A DNA stretch of 14,409 nucleotides, taken from positions 1 to 14,409 of the forward strand of contig JAISEX010000043.1 of assembly GCA_031263875.1 (NCBI GenBank). The letters run 5' to 3'. Each line of letters opens with the position of its first letter. The first letter of the stretch is position 1. This DNA is from Eubacteriales Family XIII. Incertae Sedis bacterium. Its GTDB lineage: Bacteria > Bacillota > Clostridia > Peptostreptococcales > Anaerovoracaceae. The notes below the pieces were generated by a model, which saw only the letters and a program-made list of their open reading frames with translations, made no database searches and was not told where the DNA came from. This document shows positions 1 through 6,402 of the stretch, piece after piece. The position numbers and the translations under genes were made by a program.

Positions 1-751
1 CGGGAAGCTCCGCCTCATCCGAGAGTTTCGCGTCGACCACCTCCGCGCGCTCCGTCGTGGCCGCCATATCGCAGGATTCGCAGTAGGCGATATCGCTCTC
101 GCCGTAGTCGCAGAGCGCCGTAAATTCCTCGCTGTCCTTGCCGCCCATCGCGCCCGAATCGGCTTCGACCGGCCGGAACGTCAGACCGCACCGCGTAAAG
201 ATATTCGTGTACGCCTCCCGCATTATCTCATAACTGGAATCAAGACCCGCCCGGTCGCGGTCAAACGAGTAGGCGTCCTTCATCACAAACTCGCGGCTGC
301 GCATCAGCCCATAACGGGGACGCGCCTCGTCGCGGTATTTCGTCTGGATCTGGTAGAGATTCAGCGGGAGCTGCCGGTACGACGTTATTTCGCCGCGCAC
401 GATATCCGTAAAAACTTCCTCCGCCGTGGGCCCAAGGCAAAATTCCCTGCCGTGCCGGTCGTTCAGGCGCCACAATTCGGGGCCGTAAAGCTGCCAGCGC
501 CCCGACTCATGCCAAAGCTCCGCGGGTTGCACGGGCGACGTCAGGATCTCCTGCGCACCGGCCGCGTCCATCTCCTCGCGGACGATGCGCTCTATCTTGC
601 GCACCACCCGCAGCCCGAACGTCATAAAACCGTAGACGCCGGAAACGGTTTTGCGTATCATTCCCGCGCGGAGCAGCCAGATATGGCTCGGTATCTCAGC
701 CTCGCCGGGAACTTCGCGTAATGTGTTGATATGCGCTTTTGATAGTTTCAT
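1..751 (-). CDS. proS: Prolyl-tRNA synthetase, N-terminal part (cut by window edge)
   Basis: Charges tRNA(Pro) with proline in the cytoplasm. The first 250 residues are visible; the rest lies beyond position 1. From residue about 38 the class II motif 1 helix follows a [13 protein letters not shown] stretch, LGPTAEEV lies at 106-113, and the motif 2 region begins at RDEARPR (140-146) and ends with MKDAYSF (157-163). After GGKDSEEF (about 203-210) comes [11 protein letters not shown], which in bacterial-type ProRS leads into the editing insertion domain; that and the order of motifs point to the long bacterial form rather than the archaeal/eukaryotic-like form. Motif 3 and the anticodon-binding domain are not in the window. 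The start is the ATG at 751, preceded by GGAGAG at suitable distance and giving the usual [17 protein letters not shown] N-terminus. It lies 588 bp downstream of ispDF on the same strand, so it may be cotranscribed or have its own weak promoter. Confidence 0.96.
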   Translation of the reverse strand, partial: MKLSKAHINTLREVPGEAEIPSHIWLLRAGMIRKTVSGVYGFMTFGLRVVRKIERIVREEMDAAGAQEILTSPVQPAELWHESGRWQLYGPELWRLNDRHGREFCLGPTAEEVFTDIVRGEITSYRQLPLNLYQIQTKYRDEARPRYGLMRSREFVMKDAYSFDRDRAGLDSSYEIMREAYTNIFTRCGLTFRPVEADSGAMGGKDSEEFTALCDYGESDIAYCESCDMAATTERAEVVDAKLSDEAELP

Positions 752-785
752 CGCTCTCTCCGTTTTCGTTAATTTCCATTAATTT

Positions 786-816
786 AATATATTTCCACAA
801 TCCCGTTTCTTGTAAA
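786..816 (-). promoter_or_regulatory. Weak candidate promoter for proS
   Basis: On the minus strand TTTACA (811-816) and TATATT (786-791) are each one base from the sigma-A consensus, but the spacer is 19 bp, longer than ideal. The stretch between here and the proS start is AT-rich, unlike the GC-rich DNA further upstream. Read-through from the carD-yacL-ispDF operon is the alternative. Confidence 0.3.
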
Positions 817-831
817 ACGTCCTTTTCATAT

Positions 832-919
832 GGGCGCATGGGGCGGAGCCCCACCGGGCTATCCGGGGCTTCGGCCGCTTCGCGGCTGCTACCGCACCCC
901 TCCTATCCCTTGCGCGGGA
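832..919 (+). repeat. GC-rich intergenic repeat module, short-loop copy
   Basis: GGGCGCATGGGGC (832-844) is followed after only GGA by GCCCCACCGGGCTAT (848-862), so GGGGC and GCCCC form a tight hairpin. The following stretch, to about 919, is nearly identical to the reverse complement of 7390-7460, with only a few differences by eye. The left edge is a sharp AT-to-GC change. The sequence after it (920-1180) has no convincing gene; 956-988 resembles a diverged unit of the repeats at 4295-4664. Function unknown. Confidence 0.75.
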
Positions 920-1184
920 CATGTGCGGATTTCCGCGCCGTCTTCGCATCGTTTCTCATTGCAGGCTTATCCCGCAATCTGCGTCATCGCCGACATTGCG
1001 ACAGTGCGCGCCGGCTGCAACGGCGCATTACTCTACGACTCCCGCTCACTACGTGCCATCGTCGCCATTACACTCCTACGCCCCGATTGTAGCGGCGCTA
1101 CCCGCTACGGGAGAGCAACGCGAACAACATGAACGGTTCATAGAAATCCTTATGTACGTGAACCATACTTTCATTTACGAAATA
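920..1184. other. Non-coding stretch with degenerate repeat remnants
   Basis: This is the middle of the 588 bp gap between ispDF and proS. At 956-988 a sequence of the form CATTGC-GGCTT-TCC-GCAATC resembles the units at 4295-4664. At about 1088-1100 a short GTAGC/GCTAC palindrome is visible. Overlapping open frames on the plus strand have no ribosome-binding site and translate the repeats in several frames, so I do not call a gene here. Confidence 0.5.
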
Positions 1185-1326
1185 ATATAATCACACTGAT
1201 TTGTGAGAGGCGTTGCGCGCATACGAGCCGCCTTGCGGCGCGCGCACCGAGGCAACGTTCGCTTCGCTCACTCCTCCGCTCGCCTTGCTCGCTTCGCTGT
1301 CCTCAAACAAATCAGTGTTATTATAT
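1185..1326. repeat. 142 bp inverted-repeat element after ispDF
   Basis: Imperfect arms at 1185-1207 and 1302-1326 share ACACTGATTTGT and an ATATAAT outer end. They enclose a GC-rich core with a nested hairpin (CGTTG/CAACG, GCGCGC/GCGCGC, GCCGC-CTT-GCGGC, about 1211-1257) and a 50 bp module (1254-1303) that recurs inverted at 5136-5185. It begins 13 bp after the ispDF stop codon, so in the transcript it would form a large 3' structure that could end or process the message. The arms also resemble those of a miniature non-autonomous element, but I see no clear target-site duplication. Confidence 0.7.
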
Positions 1327-1339
1327 CACCATTCATATT

Positions 1340-2593
1340 TCATACTCTCTCCACCAGCGCCACCGCCATCGCGCCGATCCCTTCTTCCCGCCCGCAAAAG
1401 CCGAGCCCCTCGGTTGTCGTCGCCTTAACGCTGACGCAGTCCCGCTCAAGCCCCAAAGCCGCCGCGAGCGACGCCGCGATTTTCTCGCGGTACGAACTGA
1501 TTTTCGGCCGCTCCGCGATCACCGTTAGATCCGCGTTCACGGGCCGAAAGCCGCGCCCGGTTACAAGCCCCATCACCTCCGCAAGCAGCTCCATGCTCGA
1601 TATGCCGCGGTATTTTTCGTCCGTATCGGGAAAATGCGCCCCGATATCGCCGAGGGCCAGCGCCCCGAGCAAAGCGTCCATCAGCGCGTGCGTCAGCACG
1701 TCCGCGTCCGAATGGCCGAGCAAGCCGCGCTCAAACGGTATCTCCACGCCGCCGAGAATCAGCTTACGCCCGTCCGCAAAGGCGTGGACGTCAAAGCCCG
1801 TTCCCACGCGGCGTTCATGCGCGCCGCCGGCTTCCGCCGTATCGAGATCGGCGGCATACGTGATCTTCCTGTTCGCGGGATCGCCGGCGACAATCGTAAT
1901 CTTCGCCGCGCCGCAGCGCATCGCGACCGCCGCGTCGTCCGTCGCCTCATAACCTTCCGCCGCCGCCTTCCGGTGAGCGCCAGCAATAAGCCTCAAATCA
2001 AAGCCCTGCGGCGTCTGTGCGGCGAAAAACTGCCTTCTGTCCGGTATCTCAAGGACGGCCATGGAGCCGGTTTCGGTTATACCTTCGTCAGCTTTGTACA
2101 GCGTATCCGTCACGGGAATGCCGGGAGCCGCCGCCCCGCTCTCCGCCGCCGCTTCGAGCACCGCGTCTATAACGGCCCGCGTTACAAAAGGACGAGCCGC
2201 GTCGTGTATCAGAACCAAACCGTCCTCAAACGACACCGCCTCAAGCCCGTTTTTCACGGAAGCCTGCCGCGAATCGCCGCCGGTTACGCACACGAGACCC
2301 TTCGGCTTCGTATTCTCCTCTACGGAAAACACTCGGTATCCGGGTTTGTCCGCACAAGCCTCCGGCCCAGCCTGAAACGCGGCCGCGAGATGCGCCAGCG
2401 CGTCTTCCGCGTTCCCCTCCGGAACGATAAAAATTATCTCATCCACAGCCTCATGCAAAAGAAACGGCCGGGCCGCCCGCACAAGCATCGGCTCGCCGCC
2501 CGTGTTCGCGAACTGCTTCGGCGGGCCCATCCCGAAACGGCTTCCCGCACCGCCCGCCGCTATCAGCGCCGCGACTTTTCTCCCCCCGTACAT
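1340..2593 (-). CDS. ispDF: Bifunctional IspD/IspF enzyme of the MEP isoprenoid pathway
   Basis: A 417-residue fusion carrying two non-consecutive steps of the methylerythritol-phosphate pathway: 2-C-methyl-D-erythritol 4-phosphate cytidylyltransferase (IspD, residues about 6-255) and 2-C-methyl-D-erythritol 2,4-cyclodiphosphate synthase (IspF, about 261-417). IspD shows the nucleotide-binding loop LIAAGGAGSRFGMGPPKQF (R19, K26), GGDSRQASV (105-113), HDAARPF (130-136), TPQGF and a terminal NRKIT lysine (243). IspF shows GTGFDVHAF (metal ligands D268, H270), LLGHSDAD (H294) and ATTTEGLGFCGREEGIG (391-407). Both halves look catalytically intact. The start ATG is one base after the yacL stop and has no strong ribosome-binding site, suggesting translational coupling. 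Fused IspDF is best known from alpha- and epsilon-proteobacteria, while Firmicutes usually have separate genes, so the fusion is notable. Confidence 0.95.
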   Translation of the reverse strand: MYGGRKVAALIAAGGAGSRFGMGPPKQFANTGGEPMLVRAARPFLLHEAVDEIIFIVPEGNAEDALAHLAAAFQAGPEACADKPGYRVFSVEENTKPKGLVCVTGGDSRQASVKNGLEAVSFEDGLVLIHDAARPFVTRAVIDAVLEAAAESGAAAPGIPVTDTLYKADEGITETGSMAVLEIPDRRQFFAAQTPQGFDLRLIAGAHRKAAAEGYEATDDAAVAMRCGAAKITIVAGDPANRKITYAADLDTAEAGGAHERRVGTGFDVHAFADGRKLILGGVEIPFERGLLGHSDADVLTHALMDALLGALALGDIGAHFPDTDEKYRGISSMELLAEVMGLVTGRGFRPVNADLTVIAERPKISSYREKIAASLAAALGLERDCVSVKATTTEGLGFCGREEGIGAMAVALVERV

Positions 2594-2594
2594 A

Positions 2595-3710
2595 TTACCG
2601 GGCGCCCTGTTTCGTCCTCGCGAATATCATGCGCCCCGCGGAGGTCTGGAGCACACTCGACACGACCACCGCGATCGTCTGGCCGATATACCGCTTGCCG
2701 TCCTCGACGACGATCATCGTCCCGTCGTCGAGATAGGCGACCGCCTGCCCCTGCTCCTTGCCTTCCTTTACGAGAAAGAGCGTCATCTCCTCGCCCGGAA
2801 GCACCACAGGCTTCAGCGTATTCGCGAGCTCGTTGATATTCAGCACCTCGACGCCCTTGATAACGGCGACCTTGTTCAGGTTGAAATCGTTCGTCACGAC
2901 CTTGCCGTTCATGATCTGCGCGAGCTTCAGCAGCTTCACGTCCACCTCGGGAATATCCTCGAGCGCCTTTTCGCTGTCCGTATTATAGATCTGAATGCCG
3001 TATTCGGTCTGTATCTTGTTCAGGATATCGAGCCCGCGCCGCCCGCGGTTGCGCTTCAGACCGTCCGAGCTGTCCGCGATGTGACGCAGTTCCACCAGCA
3101 CGAATTCGGGTATCACGATATTACCCTCGATAAATCCCGTCTTCATAATATCGGCGATCCTGCCGTCGATAATAACGCTCGTGTCGAGGATCTTCGGCGT
3201 TGCGTCGCCGCCCGACTTCGGCTTACCGCCGCGCCCGATGATCGACCGCCGCATCGCGCCGACGCTGCGGATCATCTCCCGTCCGCGCCGTCCGCCCACC
3301 ACGACGCCGAGCCATATAAATATGATGTACGTGAGTATCGTGAACGCGACGCGCAGGTAACTGTTCTCTATTCCCGCAAACGCAAGGCTGATAAGGGACG
3401 CGATAATGAGCCCCATAATAAGACCGATCGTCCCCGACAAAAGATCCTGCCACGCGAGATGTTTTATTTCGTTTTCAACGCTGTGCGCTACGCGCGAACT
3501 GACTTTCTGAAAAAGTGGCGTCAGAATAAAAAATAAAATTCCGAAAATGATTGCGAGTACGATCGCGAGTATCGACTTATGGAGCTGCGTCCAATTATCA
3601 ATGTCGATAATAGCGATCTGTGGCGCCACGTAGAGAAAGAGCAGATACACACCGTAGCCGAACACGGCTCCGAGCAGCGTGATGCCGCCTCTTATTACTC
3701 TTTTTATCAT
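2595..3710 (-). CDS. yacL: YacL-type membrane protein with PIN and TRAM domains
   Basis: A 371-residue protein with four hydrophobic segments (about 8-30, 45-66, 90-113, 120-140), a short basic linker, a PIN nuclease-like domain (about 172-290) and a TRAM-like beta domain (about 298-360). The PIN acidic residues are present: D176 in LDTSVIIDGR, E207, D257 and D275 in TNDFNL. This matches the conserved Firmicute YacL family, whose members neighbour ispD and ispF in Bacillus and relatives. PIN domains usually cleave RNA and TRAM domains usually bind it, so an RNA-directed role at the membrane is plausible but the precise function is not known to me. The start at 3710 is set by GGAGG (about 3721-3726), which overlaps the carD stop; an ATG at 3715 stops after two codons. 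It sits between carD and ispDF in one operon. Confidence 0.93.
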   Translation of the reverse strand: MIKRVIRGGITLLGAVFGYGVYLLFLYVAPQIAIIDIDNWTQLHKSILAIVLAIIFGILFFILTPLFQKVSSRVAHSVENEIKHLAWQDLLSGTIGLIMGLIIASLISLAFAGIENSYLRVAFTILTYIIFIWLGVVVGGRRGREMIRSVGAMRRSIIGRGGKPKSGGDATPKILDTSVIIDGRIADIMKTGFIEGNIVIPEFVLVELRHIADSSDGLKRNRGRRGLDILNKIQTEYGIQIYNTDSEKALEDIPEVDVKLLKLAQIMNGKVVTNDFNLNKVAVIKGVEVLNINELANTLKPVVLPGEEMTLFLVKEGKEQGQAVAYLDDGTMIVVEDGKRYIGQTIAVVVSSVLQTSAGRMIFARTKQGAR

Positions 3711-3725
3711 GTCATATGCTTCCTC

Positions 3726-4214
3726 CTATATATTCTCTCCATGGACTAATTTTTCAATAAACGTAACGAGGTCGGTTTCGTCGCGGCTGCTGACGAGAAT
3801 GAGCTCGCTGATAAGAATCTGTTTTGCGTTCATCAGCATCTTTTTTTCACCGGACGAAAGCTTCTTGACACGGTCCGCGCGCATCAGGTTGCGGACCACC
3901 TCACAGACGCATTTCAGGTCACCGGTCTTCAGCTTATCCATATTATCGCGGTAGCGCCGGTTCCAGTTACCGGACATCTCGGTCGAATCGCCGCGCAGCG
4001 CTATCTCGACCACCCGCAACTGCCTTTTATCGATGATCTCCCGCACGCCCACACAATCGGTGGAGTCACACGGTATCATTATTTTCATATCGCCGACGGG
4101 TATGCGCAATATGTAGTACTCACGCAGCTCGCCGAGTATCTGCTTTTCCTCTATAGCCTCAATAATGCCTGCGCCGTGCATCGGATAGACGATCCTGTCG
4201 CCGATTGAAAACAT
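3726..4214 (-). CDS. CarD/CdnL-family RNA polymerase-binding regulator
   Basis: A 162-residue protein whose first 60 residues fit the CarD/CdnL/TRCF RNA-polymerase-interacting domain: MFSIGDRIVYPMHGAG, EEKQILGELREYYILRIPVGDMKIMIP. The remainder (about 65-162) is predicted largely helical, as in CarD and CdnL, where it contacts DNA near the -10 element. The family binds the beta subunit of RNA polymerase and stabilises open promoter complexes, so this is a global transcription factor candidate. The start is the ATG at 4214, preceded by GAGGTGG; an upstream in-frame extension is possible but only translates tandem repeat and promoter DNA. It is the first gene of carD-yacL-ispDF, 15 bp before yacL, with a clear promoter 37 bp upstream. 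Confidence 0.92.
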   Translation of the reverse strand: MFSIGDRIVYPMHGAGIIEAIEEKQILGELREYYILRIPVGDMKIMIPCDSTDCVGVREIIDKRQLRVVEIALRGDSTEMSGNWNRRYRDNMDKLKTGDLKCVCEVVRNLMRADRVKKLSSGEKKMLMNAKQILISELILVSSRDETDLVTFIEKLVHGENI

Positions 4215-4250
4215 AACCACCTCTGATATTCCTGTTTTTTCTATACATAT

Positions 4251-4279
4251 AGTATACCGCCAATGGCGCGTCCCGTCAA
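4251..4279 (-). promoter_or_regulatory. Strong sigma-A promoter of the carD-yacL-ispDF operon
   Basis: On the minus strand TTGACG (4274-4279), a 17 bp spacer and TATACT (4251-4256). Each box is one base from consensus. Transcription would start near 4243-4245, leaving a leader of about 30 nt with GAGGTGG before the ATG at 4214. The first unit of the upstream tandem array begins about 16 bp beyond the -35 box. Confidence 0.8.
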
Positions 4280-4294
4280 GGAACGAGGCGCGGC

Positions 4295-4664
4295 TTGTCA
4301 CCCGCGGGCAGCGAACGGCGATCCGAAATCCCACAGACGGAAGAACTGGCATGCGTGCAGTTGTCATTGCGGGCAGCGAGCGGCGATCCGGAATCTCGCA
4401 GACAGAGGAACTGGCGTGCGTGTAATTGTCATCGCGGGCAGCGAGCTTAGCAAGTGTGATATAGAATCCCGTAGACGGAAGTATTGGCGTGCGTAGAGTT
4501 GTCATTGCGGGCAGCGAGCTTAGCAAGCGTGATACAGAATCCCGTAGACGGAAGTATTGGCATGCGTGCAGTTGTCATTGCGGGCTTGATCCGGAATCCC
4601 CCGGACAGAGGAATCGGCGCAAATGTTCGGGTCATTGCGAGGAGCGTCAGCGACGAAGCAATCT
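4295..4664. repeat. Tandem array of 65-73 bp intergenic units
   Basis: Units beginning TTGTCA start at 4295, 4361, 4426, 4499 and 4572, with spacings of 66, 65, 73 and 73 bp; a last partial unit starts near 4631. The typical unit reads GTCATTGCGGGCAGCGAG, then GAATCCCGTAGACGGAAG, then GGCATGCGTGCAG. The units at 4426 and 4499 agree at about 67 of 73 positions. The 65 and 73 bp forms differ by an 8 bp change in the middle. The last part ends GGAGCGTCAGCGACGAAGCAATC, a dispersed intergenic motif widely seen in bacteria. No gene is present; open frames through it simply translate the units. Confidence 0.85.
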
Positions 4665-4684
4665 AGTTTTTCATAAAATTCTCT

Positions 4685-4860
4685 GGGCGCATGGGGCTTA
4701 CGCCCCCGGGCTATGCGGGGCTCCGCTTCGCTTCGGCCGACGGCACGGGATGAATGCTCGCGTCGCGTTTTCTCTCGTTTCGTTCAGCGCTTATGCGAGA
4801 AACGGGGGCGTCGTAGAGGTGCGGGCGGGACGCGGGCTTTTCTCGCACAGGGGATGACCG
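4685..4860 (+). repeat. GC-rich intergenic repeat module, short-loop copy with long tail
   Basis: GGGCGCATGGGGC (4685-4697), four bases, then GCCCCCGGGCTATG (4702-4715). The tail from GACGGCACGGG (about 4738) to the TTATGCGAGAAACGGG stretch (about 4793-4808) aligns with 7278-7347, including the end of lysR, at roughly two-thirds identity by eye. The continuation TTTCTCGCACAGGGGA resembles the TTTCTCGC...GCAAGGGA stretch at 7378-7394. It is in the same orientation as the 832 copy. Confidence 0.65.
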
Positions 4861-5101
4861 ATGGCAAAGAAATGACGCTTATGCTCTGCCCCATTTCGCG
4901 CTGATTGGTGGTGGTATGGCAACGGGGACGCCGGTGTGAGGATGGCCGGGTCGGATTCTTTTCTCGCATAGGTACCGCGGCTGTGACCACAATGAAAGAT
5001 TTTTCGGCGGCGGCACGGAATGGCGCGTATGTCCCGCGCAAGGGATAGCAGCGAAAATGCCGCGGACTATGCTCGCACAGATACCTCGGTCAGGGGGATT
5101 G
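4861..5101. other. Non-coding stretch, repeat fragments only
   Basis: No gene with start, ribosome-binding site and recognisable product is seen on either strand. Short recurring pieces are visible: CTCGCAYAGG-type words near 4848, 4966 and 5070, CCCGCGCAAGGGATAG (5033-5048, also at 7391-7406), and on the minus strand near 5106 an AATCCCCC...GAGG segment like the end of the tandem unit at 4572. It reads as a patchwork of the same repeat families. Confidence 0.5.
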
Positions 5102-5138
5102 CCTGTTTTACGCGGCTTTAGCCGCAAGGTAAAACAGG
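5102..5138. repeat. Perfect nested hairpin
   Basis: Arms CCTGTTTTAC (5102-5111) and GTAAAACAGG (5129-5138) are perfect, and inside them GCGGC (5112-5116) pairs with GCCGC (5121-5125) around TTTA. There is no T-run on either side that would make it an ordinary terminator. It abuts the repeated 50 bp module. Confidence 0.7.
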
Positions 5139-5185
5139 ACAGCGAAGCGAGCAACGCGAGCGGAGGAGTGAGCACAGCGAACGTT
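5136..5185 (-). repeat. 50 bp module, second copy (inverted)
   Basis: Its reverse complement matches 1254-1303 at 47 of 50 positions. It is built from short GCTCGC/TTCGCT-like words. A CCGGGGCAAGCCCGG dyad follows at 5185-5199, part of a widespread TCATTCCGGGCTTG-type intergenic motif in reverse. Confidence 0.75.
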
Positions 5186-5234
5186 CCGGGGCAAGCCCGG
5201 AATGACAGCGATAGTATGAGCGGCATTGCAGCGT

Positions 5235-5337
5235 ATAGCCCGGTGGGGCTGTCTTCGCGTAATTAAAGACGATCCGAAATTGTTAAACTTTTAACAATTG
5301 GGTCGCCCATTCATGTCGCGGGCAGCCCCATGCGCCC
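5235..5337 (-). repeat. GC-rich module, long-loop copy with AT-rich palindromic core
   Basis: Read on the minus strand, GGGCGCATGGGGC (5325-5337) is separated by 75 nt from GCCCCACCGGGCTAT (5235-5249). The insert contains a 22 nt palindrome, AATTGTTAAA-CT-TTTAACAATT (5278-5299). Ends, length and core align with the element at 6249-6344. It lies downstream of the eamB-like gene. Confidence 0.7.
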
Positions 5338-5405
5338 CAAGCCTCATGCGCTTACCGAGAACTTTTCGCGATTACCGGGCACGAGATTTCGACGATTACC
5401 GCGCG

Positions 5406-5999
5406 CTAAAAATCAAACACCATCGAGGCGGCGCAGTAGACGAGTATAAGCGCCATAACAATGTTGAACGGCCGGTAGTATTTCCGCAGGAATTTTTGGA
5501 ACAGGCCGCCCGCCGCAGCCCACGTCAGGCATCCCGCCGTGCCGATCAGGGTCATCACCGCCGCGTGGAAAAAGAGCGGGAGCAGGCGCGATTCGTGCGG
5601 CAGGATATAGCCGGTGTAGACCGTGATCGAATAGAGGATTATTTTCATATTGACGAATTGCAGCAGGAAGCCCTTCCAGAACGACATCTGCCGGTTCTCG
5701 TTCTTTTCCGGCTTGGTGAGCGCGATATGGATCGCGAGATACACGATATAGACCGCGCCGACGTATTTGAGCACGCCCGTGACTGCGGGCAAATACCGCG
5801 CCAGTTCGTAACAAAAGAGCCCGCACGCGATCATCACGCACAAAAACCCGGCGGTAATTCCCACCACAATGCCCTTCCCCCTGCGCCATCCCCTCTGGCT
5901 GATCGCGTAGAGCGCCACGATGTTGTTCGGGCCCGGCGTAAAGGCCGTGACCACCGCGTACAGTACATATGACATCACTATTGAAAAAAACACTTGCAT
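5406..5999 (-). CDS. LysE/RhtB-family exporter, EamB-like
   Basis: A 197-residue inner-membrane protein with about six hydrophobic segments, the usual size for this family of amino-acid efflux carriers. TPGPNN (21-26) near the first segment is the family signature. The stretch SFWKGFLLQFVNMKIILYS (106-124) and the C-terminal RPFNIVMALILVYCA closely resemble E. coli EamB (YfiK), an exporter of cysteine and O-acetylserine; that substrate is an inference from resemblance. The start ATG at 5999 is preceded by GAGAGGGTGA and a good promoter at 6018-6046. It is divergent from a LysR-type regulator, a common arrangement for LysE exporters, where the regulator switches on efflux when the amino acid accumulates. 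Confidence 0.92.
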   Translation of the reverse strand: MQVFFSIVMSYVLYAVVTAFTPGPNNIVALYAISQRGWRRGKGIVVGITAGFLCVMIACGLFCYELARYLPAVTGVLKYVGAVYIVYLAIHIALTKPEKNENRQMSFWKGFLLQFVNMKIILYSITVYTGYILPHESRLLPLFFHAAVMTLIGTAGCLTWAAAGGLFQKFLRKYYRPFNIVMALILVYCAASMVFDF

Positions 6000-6017
6000 T
6001 CACCCTCTCTTATACCT

Positions 6018-6046
6018 ATAATACAACCGTAAGACAGTTTTGGCAA
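6018..6046 (-). promoter_or_regulatory. Promoter of the EamB-like exporter
   Basis: Minus-strand TTGCCA (6041-6046), a 17 bp spacer and TATTAT (6018-6023), each one base from the sigma-A consensus. Transcription would begin near 6010, shortly before the ribosome-binding site. Confidence 0.65.
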
Positions 6047-6051
6047 ATTGA

Positions 6052-6078
6052 AACTATGAAATACTTACTTCAATAGTT
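6052..6078. promoter_or_regulatory. Candidate LysR-type operator
   Basis: AACTAT (6052-6057) and ATAGTT (6073-6078) are perfect inverted arms 15 nt apart, and TGAA (6057-6060) with TTCA (6069-6072) forms an inner dyad around nearly the same centre. It lies just upstream of the exporter -35 box, centred about 53 bp before the predicted start, where LysR-type activators commonly bind. Confidence 0.4.
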
Positions 6079-6248
6079 TTGAAGTGTTGGGCGAAAGGAG
6101 TTCGTAAGAATTGTAACGAAATGAGGATTACATACAGCGGGCGTAAACGAGTATGGCTTACATGAAATCTGATTTGTAGGGATATGTTTCCATAATATTT
6201 CACGAAGCTGATTTCATTACAAACCTCGTGCTTCGCTGCTGCTTATAG
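6079..6248. other. Remainder of the divergent intergenic region
   Basis: AT-richer than the coding DNA. ATGAAATC (6162-6169) and GATTTCAT (6210-6217) form an 8 bp inverted pair. No gene is supported; a 14-codon frame at 6121-6165 has no ribosome-binding site at useful distance. Confidence 0.4.
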
Positions 6249-6344
6249 GGGCGCATGGGGCTGTCTTTAAGTAAATAAGAGGGCTTGATTGTTAAAATTT
6301 TAACGACAGACATTATAAAGGCGAAGAAACAGCCCCATGCGCCC
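6249..6344. repeat. 96 bp element with perfect 16 bp terminal inverted repeats
   Basis: GGGCGCATGGGGCTGT (6249-6264) and its exact complement (6329-6344) bound the element. In the centre is a perfect palindrome, GTTAAAATTTTAAC (6291-6304). It aligns end to end with the long-loop copy at 5235-5337. It sits 58 bp before the lysR start, so part of the lysR promoter may lie in it: TTGTTA (6289-6294) and TATAAA 19 bp further on are weak candidates. It could be a miniature mobile element, a structured RNA or a regulator-binding site. Confidence 0.8.
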
Positions 6345-6402
6345 GCGTTACTGACCGTAAAACAACAAATTGCTTTCACCGAAAACAAGGAGGCGCACGC
6401 AC

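Noticed and set aside
830..1190. Small proteins sharing words such as PPGYPGLRPLRGC in several gaps
   Set aside because: The shared words come from the DNA repeats, occur in different frames and orientations, and have no ribosome-binding sites.
1185..1326. Insertion sequence
   Set aside because: No transposase coding capacity and no clear target duplication; at most a miniature element.
1634..3536. Long plus-strand open frames opposite ispDF and yacL
   Set aside because: Arg/His/Pro-rich translations typical of the antisense of GC-rich genes; the minus-strand products are unmistakable.
4215..4526. N-terminal extension of the CarD-like protein by about 104 residues
   Set aside because: It translates the promoter and the tandem array; a good ribosome-binding site precedes the ATG at 4214 and the family begins there.
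4295..4664. CRISPR array
   Set aside because: Units are 65-73 bp and similar throughout, with no short repeat/unique spacer pattern and no cas genes.
4879..5226. 115-residue minus-strand frame with TPPLALLASLS, also seen near 1270
   Set aside because: The shared peptide is a translation of the 50 bp repeat module, not evidence of a gene.
6121..6165. 14-codon frame between the exporter and lysR
   Set aside because: No ribosome-binding site at useful distance and nothing else supporting translation.
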